Shown one piece after another: positions 32,983 through 41,953 of a stretch of DNA of 64,000 bases (positions are counted from its first letter, which is position 1; the number at the start of each line of letters is the position of its first letter). A model generated the notes under the pieces. The model was not told the origin of the DNA, searched no databases, and worked only from the letters and a program-made list of their open reading frames with translations. The stretch lies in assembly GCA_937874185.1 (NCBI GenBank), contig CALNAK010000021.1, positions 438,007 to 502,006 on the forward strand, read 5' to 3'. The position numbers and the translations under genes were made by a program. This DNA is from an uncultured Lactobacillus sp. GTDB taxonomy: Bacteria; Bacillota; Bacilli; Lactobacillales; Lactobacillaceae.

Positions 32983-33995
32983 GTGGACATCCCTTTCATC
33001 ATTCCATAAATTGGTAATAAAACTACTAAATAAGTTACAACGATAACAATCGCAATTATTCCAAATAATATTGGCTGCACCATATTCAAAATTCTTTTTA
33101 AATCACGTTGTGTTTCTTCAAATTTCAATTCTGACATTAGCAACAAATCCTGTGCCAATGCGGATCCACTTTCACCCGCTTGTAAAATGACTCTTAATTG
33201 CTTAGGCAGAAGTATCTCATTTTCAATTAAATTGATCAGACTCTGTCCTTGATTCAGTCCCGTAATAAATTTATTAGCTAAATAATTTTGAATTGAGCCC
33301 TTCTGAAATTTATTGCTGGATTCACAAATGCTGAATAAATTCATTCCACTAGACAGTTGCATTCCCAATCCTTGTAAAATTAAAAATTGAAAAAAATTCA
33401 AATATACTTTTCCAACCAAAGGTAATTTCACAAGAGTTTTGGCTCGTCGATACTCTGATTTTCTGTGCAAACTAATAATAAAAATGACTATCATTAGGCA
33501 AATAACTATCAAACTGACTAATAGTATTTTCAGAAATAGATCAATTGTTTTTCCACCACCAGAGATATCGAGTTGCGGCACGATATACATCTTCATTCCT
33601 ACTAGCATAATGATAAGAAAAGACAGAATAAAACTCGGATAGACCAAAAGTTCTTTTAATTTATTCTTTTGTTTGGCCTGGTTTTGTAGAAGAATACCCG
33701 TTTGTTCTAGGGCATTTCCAAGTCGACCATGATTCTGAGCAATTATTAATTGATTGAATACTACCGTTGGTAAATTAAGATGTAGCAGTGATTGTGAAAT
33801 TGTTTTTCCGTGGCATAAATCATTGTAAATTTTTTCAAAAACTTTATTCTTCTCATTCAACAATCGTAAACAGTTGATTGATTCATTTAGTGAAAAACCA
33901 TTTTTCAACAATTTACTAATAATTAACAAGTATTCTGCTTGTTGAGATGAATTTATTTTCTTATCCGTAGACGTATTCTTCGTAAATGTTCTCAT
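32979..33995 (-). CDS. comGB: ComGB pilus assembly platform protein
   Basis: 338 residues with three membrane helices in the GspF/PilC arrangement (helices near 125, 170 and 310). It has the repeated T2SSF pattern: LLKNGFSLNESINCL and FNQLIIAQNHGRLGNALEQT in the first half, LQAGESGSALAQDLLLM in the second. It anchors the ComGA ATPase to the membrane. The start overlaps comGA by 35 bases. Confidence 0.92.
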   Translation of the reverse strand: MRTFTKNTSTDKKINSSQQAEYLLIISKLLKNGFSLNESINCLRLLNEKNKVFEKIYNDLCHGKTISQSLLHLNLPTVVFNQLIIAQNHGRLGNALEQTGILLQNQAKQKNKLKELLVYPSFILSFLIIMLVGMKMYIVPQLDISGGGKTIDLFLKILLVSLIVICLMIVIFIISLHRKSEYRRAKTLVKLPLVGKVYLNFFQFLILQGLGMQLSSGMNLFSICESSNKFQKGSIQNYLANKFITGLNQGQSLINLIENEILLPKQLRVILQAGESGSALAQDLLLMSELKFEETQRDLKRILNMVQPILFGIIAIVIVVTYLVVLLPIYGMMKGMST

Positions 33996-34929
33996 TTATT
34001 AAGCCTATCTGATATGCATTTTGGATTGTATCTTTCCAGTTATCATCTGTTAAATCAGATTTGATAAAATCATTAATCTCTGCCAATTCCATTGAATCAA
34101 TAAATAGCTCTAAATCTCGATTTGTTGGGATCAACCGTTGATATGAAATCAGATTAACGGCGTTCAAAATATCTACATCAGCAATCTTAAATTGCCGTAA
34201 ACGCTGGATAACTGAATACTTTGATTTACCATGAATCGTTGACATCACCGTATATCCGCAAAGAGCTGCTTGAATAGCCTGTTGAGCAGTTTGACTGTCC
34301 CGAATCTCACCAATAATCAACACTTCTGGTCGATGACGTAAACTGGTTTTTATCAATTCCTCGTAAGTCATCCCTGCTTCAAGATTAACTTGTAACTGTA
34401 AAAAATCATCCTCAACAATCTCAATTGGATCTTCAATACACATAATTTTTTTAGTTGAACTTAATTGCCTTCCTAGTGCATACATCAATGACGTTTTACC
34501 AGAACCCATTGGCCCCGCAAATAACATCATCCCTTTTCGTTGCGACATTGGTAATAATTCCTTTACCACCTCAGAATTCAATTGCGTGTTAAATTCCTGT
34601 GGATAAATTAATCTAACAACCATTGATTCCCGATTTTTAAAATCACCAACTGACGAAATTCTAATAAAAATATCACGATTTTGATATCTAAAATTAAATG
34701 AACCTTTTTGTGCTCGGCGGCGTTCTGAAACATCCAAACAACTATTAAATTTCAAAAAGTTCATAATAGCCAAGGTTTCTTCCTCAGTTAAATCAGCGAC
34801 AGTATAATTTTGCAGCGAATTACGTGCCTCAATCCGATAAAAATTAGTATGTGGGAAAAAATAAATATCAGAAATTTTATTTGTACAGGCTTCTGTCAAC
34901 AAATTATTAACCATTGTTTCTGCAGTCAT
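33961..34929 (-). CDS. comGA: ComGA pilus assembly ATPase
   Basis: 322 residues from the ATG at 34929, 8 bases after AGGAGG; the ATG two codons earlier is only 2 bases from that site. GspE/PilT-type hexameric ATPase powering the competence pilus. Walker A is GPMGSGKTSLMYALG near 140; IMCIEDPIEIVE gives the Asp box, RHRPEVLIIGEIRDSQTA the Walker B region, and the His box STIHGKSK follows. First gene of the comG operon. A terminator for yebC stands right upstream, so comG needs its own competence-induced promoter. Confidence 0.95.
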   Translation of the reverse strand: MTAETMVNNLLTEACTNKISDIYFFPHTNFYRIEARNSLQNYTVADLTEEETLAIMNFLKFNSCLDVSERRRAQKGSFNFRYQNRDIFIRISSVGDFKNRESMVVRLIYPQEFNTQLNSEVVKELLPMSQRKGMMLFAGPMGSGKTSLMYALGRQLSSTKKIMCIEDPIEIVEDDFLQLQVNLEAGMTYEELIKTSLRHRPEVLIIGEIRDSQTAQQAIQAALCGYTVMSTIHGKSKYSVIQRLRQFKIADVDILNAVNLISYQRLIPTNRDLELFIDSMELAEINDFIKSDLTDDNWKDTIQNAYQIGLINENIYEEYVYG

Positions 34930-34960
34930 AGTCATGCCCTCCTTTCAAATAAAAGTACGC

Positions 34961-34995
34961 AAAAAAAGACCGCAAACTTTATTGTTTACGGTCTA
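34961..34995 (-). terminator. Rho-independent terminator of yebC
   Basis: AGACCGTAAAC / GTTTGCGGTCT stem followed by TTTTTTT on the minus strand, 32 bases before the comGA start. Confidence 0.85.
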
Positions 34996-35006
34996 ATTTA
35001 TAAAAT

Positions 35007-35741
35007 TTATTCGTCGTCACTATCAGCAGCGGCTGTAAACACTTCTGAAACATCTTCATCATCTTCAAGTTGATCAATCATATGTTCAAATTGTTCTTGT
35101 TTATCTTCTGGAACTGGTGTTGTATTTTGTGGAATCATTGTTAACTCAGCATCAGCAATTTCGTAGCCTTTTTCAATCAAACCATCACGTACGGCTGCAA
35201 AGTCCTTTACATCTGTGTAAATTTCATAAGCGTCGTCTGATGTTTGTAGATCATCAGCTCCTAGATCCATAATATCCATCAAAACTGTATCTTCGTCTTG
35301 AGTATTCTTAGTACGGTCTAGAACAAGATATCCCTTACGGTCAAACATGTAAGAAACTGAACCACTTGAACCCATGCTTCCTCCGTTACGAGTAAATGCA
35401 ACACGTACGGCAGAAGCAGTTCTGTTCTTGTTATCTGTCAAAGTTTCAACTAAGACGGCAACTCCACCTGGAGCGTAGCCTTCGTATGTAACTTCATCAT
35501 AATGTTCATCACTACCACCATCAGCCTTTTTAAGGGCACGTTTGATGTTGTCCTTAGGCATATTGGCTGCACGAGCTTTATCTACTATTAAACGAAGGGC
35601 AGCATTATCGTTAGGGTCGGAACCACCCGATTTAGCTGCCATGAATAACTCACGAGACAGCTTTTGGAAGATTTTACCACGTTTTGCATCTTGGGCACCT
35701 TTTCTACCTTGGATATTATGCCATTTTGAATGTCCTGACAT
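35007..35741 (-). CDS. yebC: YebC/PmpR family protein
   Basis: 244 residues. MSGHSKWHNIQGRKGAQDAK at the start, with FTRNGGSMGSSGSVSYMFDRKG in the middle, is diagnostic. YebC proteins bind DNA in some species and in others relieve ribosome stalling at proline stretches; which applies here is unknown. AAGGAAACAGAA precedes the ATG. It lies directly upstream of comG, as in many lactobacilli, but a terminator separates them. Confidence 0.95.
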   Translation of the reverse strand: MSGHSKWHNIQGRKGAQDAKRGKIFQKLSRELFMAAKSGGSDPNDNAALRLIVDKARAANMPKDNIKRALKKADGGSDEHYDEVTYEGYAPGGVAVLVETLTDNKNRTASAVRVAFTRNGGSMGSSGSVSYMFDRKGYLVLDRTKNTQDEDTVLMDIMDLGADDLQTSDDAYEIYTDVKDFAAVRDGLIEKGYEIADAELTMIPQNTTPVPEDKQEQFEHMIDQLEDDEDVSEVFTAAADSDDE

Positions 35742-35853
35742 TTCTGTTTCCTTCTTTCACGAATATTGTAAACCGCCTACAATTTTATCAAAATAAGTTT
35801 GTTATTACAATATTTGCAAGCAAATAAACGCTTAAAAAGGAAATTTATTGCTG

Positions 35854-38800
35854 TTAATTACGTTGTTTCTTGATATCGATTCCAATTAAAGTTAAAACTC
35901 CAATCAATACACCTAAAATTTGAGCGAAGATTCCACCCTTACTATTACCAGTTTGTGGGAACATTCCTGAGCTTTCTTCTTGATAAACTGGAGCATTTGT
36001 ACTCATTTGCGATTGATTCTTTGGCACTACTAAGACACCAGTCGATTTCTTATTGGTTGGTACATAGTAAACAGTTCCATACATAATTGAACCAGTAGTT
36101 ACCTTCTTGTTAGAAGTTGTTGTTGGTAGAATTACAGCCTTAGGATCTTTAGGGTCAGTAGTCTGAGCCGAATTAGTCTTTGGGTCTGTTGTAGTACTTG
36201 GATCCGTTGTAGTACTTGGGTCTGTCGTAGTACTTGGATCGGTCGTTGTACTTGGATCCGTTGTAGTACTTGGATCTGTTGTGGTACTTGGATCTGTTGT
36301 AATACTTGGATCTGTCGTTGTACTTGGGTCCGTTGTGGTACTTGGATCCGTTGTGGTACTTGGATCTGTTGTACTACTTGGATCTGTTGTAGTAGGACCA
36401 ACAACTGTACTACCTGTTGTATTAGCCGCAACGGTCAATTGAACCGTCTTTGTCTGACCATCAGTCGTGCTCAAAGTAACATTATAAGTACCAGGAACAC
36501 TCAAATTTGCTTGGCTCAAATCAACATTAACTGTTTCTGATTGATCATTATCATCGGTGGCAGTCGCATTAAAGTCTTTTGCTGTAGGAGTTGTATCTCC
36601 AACATGCATTGTATAATCGCTACCATTCAAGGTTGTTTTAGCAGCAGTAATTTGTAAGGTGCCATTTGTTGTAGTAATTGCGTAATTTGGATTATCAGCT
36701 GCGTTATAAGTAACAGTTATTGGATAACTACCAACATCTTCACCTGGAGTTCTGCTCAAAGTATAAACTGGTTGCGTTGTCAAACCGCTTGGCAATGTAA
36801 CATTTGCAGATAATTGTGGATCGGTAGTTCCAGCAACTTTAGAAACATTATTAACAGTAATTGTAACTGGAGCTTTATTGATAACTAAATCAGCCGTATC
36901 AGTACCAGCTAACCAATTGTATAAATTACCTTGATTTTGATTAGCAATATTAGTTAATCCTTGTGAGGTTAAAGTAACTTGATAAGTTCCGGCATTTGTA
37001 GCATCCGGAGTAACCACAATATCGCCACTTTGTAATGTATAAGTCGTACCATCAGAAAGTGTGACTTGATAATCGCTACTATTAACTGTTTGGCTTTGAC
37101 CGTTATACGTTGTGGAACTTGTTCCTGTGAGATCAGCCGTTCCAGAACGCTTGTAGACTGCAACAGTGACAGTACTCTTATCGTTGCCATATGTATAAGT
37201 GACTTGATAATTACCAGCAGCGTCAGTATTAACTGTGTTATCAGCTTGTCCATTAGGACCAACTACGGTAACAGTGATATTACTCAATGGTACATTCGCG
37301 CCAGATGGAGTATTTGCACTGATAAAGTTATCACTTGAGTTCCAATCACTACCAGCGGGAATATCAGTATTTACTACTTTAATATCGGGATCATCTAACA
37401 CAACATCATAAGTACCGCTATATCCTGAATCACCGGTTATTCCTGAATTAACAAGCGACCAATTAAAATCAAAGCTGGTTACTCCAGTAGGAATTGTGAA
37501 GACACCATTACTGTAAGTTACCCCGTTTGTTAAATTGGAAATTGCCATCGAATTTTCAGTAGTGCCATCAATATTAACATTAAAATAATCTGAAATTTTA
37601 TTGTGTGCAGAATCAGTAAAAATTGAGGCAAATTGATTGGTGGCAGGGTTTTCTTGATATCCAACGCTAGTCAAATTAATATTTGGAAAAGCAATATCAG
37701 TGATTCTATTATATGAAAATGCATCAGTTCCAACAGTTATATTTGCAGCATTGGTCGCAATACTATTGAGTTGGTTGCTAATAAAAGCACCATCTCCAAT
37801 AGCAGTTGTGGAACTTGGAATAGTTAAACTGCCTTGCAAATCATTATATGCAAAGGCTTCAGATCCAATAGTTTGTACATTATTTCCAAAAGTTAGACTC
37901 GTTAAATGATTACCAGTGAAAGCAGCGTTTCCAATTGTAACCAAATTAGTTGGCATGGTCTGTGAACCAGTCAGATCATCGTATTCAAAAGCACCTTCTT
38001 TAATGTTGGTTAAAGCACTGGCATTGCTAAAATCAGCACTGGTTAAAGCACTATCATAAGTGAAAGCCTCTTGACCAATCGTGGTTAAATTAGGGCCAAA
38101 CGAAACATTTGCTAATTTTTGATTGGCTAAAAAGGCTTGGTCACCAATCGTTTGAAGGCTATCAGGTAACTTCAACTCAGTAGACTTACTGTTATAAATA
38201 AATGCTTGGTTACCAATTGATGTTAAATCAGTATTGCTTAAATCAATACTCTGGTTAGCCGAATCACCAGCAAAAGCCTCATCACCAATAGTTGTTAGAG
38301 CAGTGGATTTTGAAAAATCAACATTAGTTAAATTAGCATCTTCGGCAAAAGTTTGATCACCAATACTTTGTAGATTCTTTGATAACGTAACTGATTGTAA
38401 AGAATTATTGTATTCAAAAGCTTGATCACCCACAGTTTCAACTGAATCAGGTAAATCAATTGTTTTAATTTGATCACTAACAAACGCTTGATCACCAATG
38501 TTTGTCAAAGTTGTATTATTAGTTAAATCTACATTTTGCAAGTTTGTATAGGCAAATGCACCACTACCAATATCAGTTACACCGTTATTAACTTGGACAG
38601 ATGTAACTGTCTTATTTCCGTATAAGGCATTTGTACCAATGCTTGTAACATTGTATTGTTTACTCTCATTGGTTGCGTTATTTGTGACAGTGATTGTAGG
38701 TGGAATGCTGATTGAGGAATCTGTTAAATTACTATTTGTTCCAGTCAAAGAGGCTTCACTAGTGGAATCATCTGTACTCCAGTTAAAATCGCCAGCATCA

Positions 38801-39414
38801 GTATATCCGGTACCTGATGTTACCTTACTTGTTGTAGTATCAACTGGAGTCAACGGTGTAGTTGTTGTTGCTCTGGTTGTTGGTGTGACTGTAGCTACCG
38901 CTGTTGTTGGAGTGGCTGTTGCTGGAGTGGCTGTTGCTGGAGTACCAGTTGTTGTTGAACCGGTAGTACTTGTAGTTGTTGGTTGTACCGTTGCAGTTGA
39001 ACCAATTGTAGTTGAACCGGTAGATTGCGCAGCGGTTCCAGTTGTACTACTTGTAGTTGCTGGTTGAGTCGTCGCAGTTCCTGTTGTAGTGGTACCCGTA
39101 GTGGCTGTCGTCACTGGTGTTGAATCAGTAGTAGTACTTGCAGTAGTCGTTCCAGTCGTCCCTGTACTTGAAGGAGTTGCTGTAGTTGCGACTGGATTAG
39201 TCGTTGTAGTTGTAGTATCCGAGTTAGTTGTCGGCGTAGAGGTATCAGTTTTATTATCAGTAGTGCTATTCGACGTAACAGAACTTGTATTATTAGTGGT
39301 ATCAGCGTGTACAACAACTTCATGGCCTAGTGTAGTACCTAGTCCCAAAGTCATTGCTGCACTTGCGGCAATTAACAATTCTTTTCTATCTAATATAATC
39401 TTCTTATTTGCCAT
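35854..39414 (-). CDS. Cell-wall-anchored leucine-rich-repeat surface protein
   Basis: 1186 residues. Residues 1-38 are a signal peptide (LLIAASAAMTLGLGTTLG, cut after VHA). Residues 40-200 are Thr-rich and low-complexity, a likely stalk or glycosylation region. About 220-610 are LRR_5/BspA-type repeats (IGDQAF, then LPDSVETVGDQAFEYNNSL). About 690-1000 hold Ig-like and MBG-type domains (GNYQVTYTYGNDKSTVTVAV). Eleven DPSTTT hexapeptides follow near 1050-1115, then the sorting signal FPQTG, a hydrophobic segment and a basic tail. FPQTG is a variant LPxTG. AAGGACGG precedes the ATG. Probably an adhesin; no ligand can be named. Confidence 0.92.
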   Translation of the reverse strand: MANKKIILDRKELLIAASAAMTLGLGTTLGHEVVVHADTTNNTSSVTSNSTTDNKTDTSTPTTNSDTTTTTTNPVATTATPSSTGTTGTTTASTTTDSTPVTTATTGTTTTGTATTQPATTSSTTGTAAQSTGSTTIGSTATVQPTTTSTTGSTTTGTPATATPATATPTTAVATVTPTTRATTTTPLTPVDTTTSKVTSGTGYTDAGDFNWSTDDSTSEASLTGTNSNLTDSSISIPPTITVTNNATNESKQYNVTSIGTNALYGNKTVTSVQVNNGVTDIGSGAFAYTNLQNVDLTNNTTLTNIGDQAFVSDQIKTIDLPDSVETVGDQAFEYNNSLQSVTLSKNLQSIGDQTFAEDANLTNVDFSKSTALTTIGDEAFAGDSANQSIDLSNTDLTSIGNQAFIYNSKSTELKLPDSLQTIGDQAFLANQKLANVSFGPNLTTIGQEAFTYDSALTSADFSNASALTNIKEGAFEYDDLTGSQTMPTNLVTIGNAAFTGNHLTSLTFGNNVQTIGSEAFAYNDLQGSLTIPSSTTAIGDGAFISNQLNSIATNAANITVGTDAFSYNRITDIAFPNINLTSVGYQENPATNQFASIFTDSAHNKISDYFNVNIDGTTENSMAISNLTNGVTYSNGVFTIPTGVTSFDFNWSLVNSGITGDSGYSGTYDVVLDDPDIKVVNTDIPAGSDWNSSDNFISANTPSGANVPLSNITVTVVGPNGQADNTVNTDAAGNYQVTYTYGNDKSTVTVAVYKRSGTADLTGTSSTTYNGQSQTVNSSDYQVTLSDGTTYTLQSGDIVVTPDATNAGTYQVTLTSQGLTNIANQNQGNLYNWLAGTDTADLVINKAPVTITVNNVSKVAGTTDPQLSANVTLPSGLTTQPVYTLSRTPGEDVGSYPITVTYNAADNPNYAITTTNGTLQITAAKTTLNGSDYTMHVGDTTPTAKDFNATATDDNDQSETVNVDLSQANLSVPGTYNVTLSTTDGQTKTVQLTVAANTTGSTVVGPTTTDPSSTTDPSTTTDPSTTTDPSTTTDPSITTDPSTTTDPSTTTDPSTTTDPSTTTDPSTTTDPSTTTDPKTNSAQTTDPKDPKAVILPTTTSNKKVTTGSIMYGTVYYVPTNKKSTGVLVVPKNQSQMSTNAPVYQEESSGMFPQTGNSKGGIFAQILGVLIGVLTLIGIDIKKQRN
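36181..36393 (-). repeat. Tandem 18-bp repeat coding DPSTTT
   Basis: About eleven imperfect 18-bp units within the surface-protein gene, giving a wall-spanning stalk. Third-position differences between units show it is not a very recent expansion, but copy number may vary between strains. Confidence 0.9.
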
Positions 39415-39606
39415 TTTAATAAACCGTCCTTATCGAGATGATATAAAAAATATAAATATGTCTAAACACCTCAAATCACATAATACAATATCTTTTAAAA
39501 TTTTTTAAATAATCAGACTGAATTATGGTCATATTCAGTATACAAAAAGGCAATATTTTAAATTTATTCAAATTAAAAAAATTAGAGCTTAACTGCTTTA
39601 TAGACT

Positions 39607-39741
39607 AAACTTGCAGCCGAAACGCGAAACAGAACACAGCTCCTCTCCGCTTAAAATAAAATACCCCTAGTAATCACAAATCGATTACTAGGGGTATTTT
39701 ACCTTAATGCTCGGAAGCTAAACGTGTTCTGTCTCGCTCTT
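39607..39741. repeat. Structured intergenic repeat element, copy 1
   Basis: About 135 bases shared with 51988-52121. Outer stem GCGA-A-ACAGAACAC (39624-39637) with GTGTTCTGT-C-TCGC (39724-39737); conserved CTCCGCTTAA and TTAATGCTCGGAAGCT on either side of an inner 16-bp perfect hairpin AATACCCCTAGTAATC / GATTACTAGGGGTATT. The inner hairpin differs completely between copies but pairs in both. Lies between the surface-protein start and the VanZ stop, where it could also terminate the VanZ operon. The rest of the 39415-39753 spacer shows no open frame. Confidence 0.75.
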
Positions 39742-39753
39742 AAATATAGTTAT

Positions 39754-40275
39754 TTACAATTTGTTTGCTTTCTTTTTACGAAAAACAAAATACAAGACTA
39801 GTACAGTAATGATTGATCCTGTCAAAGCACCACAACTATCTAAAATAACATCAACGACAGATGGAGTTCTACCACCAGTTAGCCCTTGATGAAACTCATC
39901 GAAAGCAGCCAATCCAGTTGCAGTCATCCAAGGTATAAAAGTACTCAAGAATTTATTTTTATTGAAGTAAGTATAAAGAGCTAGGCATAGAAAGACGCCC
40001 AAAATCATGTAGATCCCAAAGTGAGCACCCTTGCGAATAAAGAATTCTACAAAATGGAAATAACCATCATTTTCAATTGATTGATACTTACCACCATACG
40101 TAAATCCAATTCCCCTCAAACTGTCTTGCATTGGTTTATTCTTTAAAAATCTTTCTAAAAAAGGTACCGAAGTTTGCTGCTTATACGTCATCGAAGAACT
40201 ATAAAACAAAACTAACTCGATTAAAACAACTACGCCCCAAAACCACTTTTCATTTTTCTTTAAATTATTTTCCAT
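39754..40275 (-). CDS. VanZ family membrane protein
   Basis: 173 residues with four membrane helices. FIRKGAHFGIYMILGVFL, AAFDEFHQGLTGGRTPSVVDVILDSCGA are the conserved VanZ elements (K-x-x-H-F, D-E-x-H-Q, R-x-P-S-x-x-D-x-x-x-D). Family named for a teicoplanin-resistance protein; most members, like this one, have no known role and do not imply glycopeptide resistance. Start and the upstream stop overlap as TAATG, so it is coupled to the APC permease. Confidence 0.9.
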   Translation of the reverse strand: MENNLKKNEKWFWGVVVLIELVLFYSSSMTYKQQTSVPFLERFLKNKPMQDSLRGIGFTYGGKYQSIENDGYFHFVEFFIRKGAHFGIYMILGVFLCLALYTYFNKNKFLSTFIPWMTATGLAAFDEFHQGLTGGRTPSVVDVILDSCGALTGSIITVLVLYFVFRKKKANKL

Positions 40276-41870
40276 TATTCCTCATTCATATTTACAGTTT
40301 CATTCAACCTCTTAGCATCATCAAAATAACCTGAATAGTAAGAAGAATTAATTGCCCAATAGTACATCACTGTTGAGAAGATTATTATTATCAAAAAGTC
40401 CATTGGATATTTGACCAGATTCAATCCCCCAAAGTCGGTACTACCAATCCAAGAAATAATTGATAAACCAACTAAATGGACAATCAGCCATAAACTAGCA
40501 TAGAATTTTTGCTTAAATTCTTTGAAACCGCGGCGGAAATCATAAATAAAGTAAATTGGTAATCCAATAATAATTATTATAATAACTTCAACCGTTGTTG
40601 GGAACATTGACCAGTAAATCGCCAAACTAATTAGGTCAAAGACGACTGGTGCTAAAATATTCATCCCTTTAATCTTAGTTGGACGCTTAAAATTAGGTCC
40701 CATTCTTCTAAGACTTCCGGCTACAACCGGACCTGAAAGTAATGAGATCAAGGTTGAAGCTGCCACAACTCGTGACAATAAAGCCCAGTTTTTAAATAAC
40801 AAAATTAAAATAAAACTAACCACGAAGTCCACTAGCAAGGCAATTCTTGGCGTGTTGTATGAATTATTAGCTCGACTCAAGAATACAGGTAGATGTTTAT
40901 TCTTAGGCATCGATGATAAAGATTTACTTGCGGAAGCGGAGAAAGCAATTCCACTACCAATTGGTGAAATAAACGCTGCAAAGTAAATCAAAGTTGATAA
41001 CCAATAAACATTCAATAAAATTGCCAAATCGGCAAATGGTGAGTTAAAACTTATCTCTGACCAGCCAGAACTAAAGGCTGATTTTGGCAAAGCTCCAATA
41101 AAGACAATTTGTAATGCAATATAAATTACAGCACTAATAAGTAATGAAAGAATAATCCCTCGACGAATATTAACAGCAGGTTTTGCAATATCATTCCCTA
41201 GATTAATAACTGTCTGAAAGGCCACGTACGAGTAGATAATCCCAGCACTACCAATGGCAACAAAGATTGATGAAGTACCATTAGGCATAAACTGACTAAC
41301 TGAAGTACCCATATTCGTTACATCAAAGTGTGCTGATATTAAAACAATCATTGTAACAACTGGAACAATTAATTTAAAAATCGAAATCAGATTATTAAAT
41401 TTGGCCATAATCGTAACTGACCAATAATTAATTAACGTAAATACTAAAATCATCACAGTTGCCATCATAATTCCTTGAGCGGTCAACTGCCCATCTTTCA
41501 TAAATCCATGAGTCCACTGAGCCCATTTCCAAGGCCAAGTGCTCATATATTGAGTTGAAGCAACGGCTTCAATTGGTAAAATTGCTAAAAGCGACAGCCA
41601 GTTTGCCCACGAAAATATATGTCCTAAAAGTGAACCGTGAGTATACATCGTAAAGCGGCTCATTGCCCCATCTTCAGGGAACATTGTGCCAATTTCTACA
41701 TAAACCATCGCAATCATCGCTACTAAAATTGCTCCTAAAATCCAGGCAATAATTGCCGCAGGTCCAGCTATTTTGGCTGCTTGACTAGATCCAAACATCC
41801 ATCCCGACCCAATAATAGCACTGAGTCCAAACATAACTGTTGAGAACAAATTTAATTTTTTATCCCTCAT
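40275..41870 (-). CDS. APC-family amino acid permease
   Basis: 531 residues with about 14 hydrophobic segments. The first helix SAIIGSGWMFGSSQAAKIAGP carries the G-S-G binding loop of APC transporters, and MVYVEIGTMFPEDGAMSRF follows as in lactobacillar members. The second half has SPIGSGIAFSASASKSL. The substrate cannot be read from the sequence. The long hydrophilic-poor C-terminus with extra helices is typical of this subgroup. Upstream is the glmS terminator; no T-box or riboswitch seen. Confidence 0.9.
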   Translation of the reverse strand: MRDKKLNLFSTVMFGLSAIIGSGWMFGSSQAAKIAGPAAIIAWILGAILVAMIAMVYVEIGTMFPEDGAMSRFTMYTHGSLLGHIFSWANWLSLLAILPIEAVASTQYMSTWPWKWAQWTHGFMKDGQLTAQGIMMATVMILVFTLINYWSVTIMAKFNNLISIFKLIVPVVTMIVLISAHFDVTNMGTSVSQFMPNGTSSIFVAIGSAGIIYSYVAFQTVINLGNDIAKPAVNIRRGIILSLLISAVIYIALQIVFIGALPKSAFSSGWSEISFNSPFADLAILLNVYWLSTLIYFAAFISPIGSGIAFSASASKSLSSMPKNKHLPVFLSRANNSYNTPRIALLVDFVVSFILILLFKNWALLSRVVAASTLISLLSGPVVAGSLRRMGPNFKRPTKIKGMNILAPVVFDLISLAIYWSMFPTTVEVIIIIIIGLPIYFIYDFRRGFKEFKQKFYASLWLIVHLVGLSIISWIGSTDFGGLNLVKYPMDFLIIIIFSTVMYYWAINSSYYSGYFDDAKRLNETVNMNEE

Positions 41871-41900
41871 AAAACCACCAATCTGAAAAATTTTTGTAAT

Positions 41901-41930
41901 AAAAAATAGCCTCCATTACAGAGACTATTT
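41901..41930 (-). terminator. Rho-independent terminator of glmS
   Basis: AATAGTCTC-N6-GGAGGCTATT stem followed by T run on the minus strand. Confidence 0.85.
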
Positions 41931-41953
41931 TACAATTATTACTCCATAGTAGG

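Noticed and set aside
36181..36393. Possible CRISPR-like array from regular 18-bp spacing
   Set aside because: Units are contiguous without spacers and code for DPSTTT in frame.
36132..39508. Several long open frames in other frames of the surface-protein gene
   Set aside because: They are shadows of its repetitive Thr/Ser-rich coding sequence, with no ribosome sites and low-complexity products.
39754..40275. Glycopeptide resistance from the VanZ-family gene
   Set aside because: No vanHAX or VanRS genes are nearby, and the family is widespread in sensitive bacteria.
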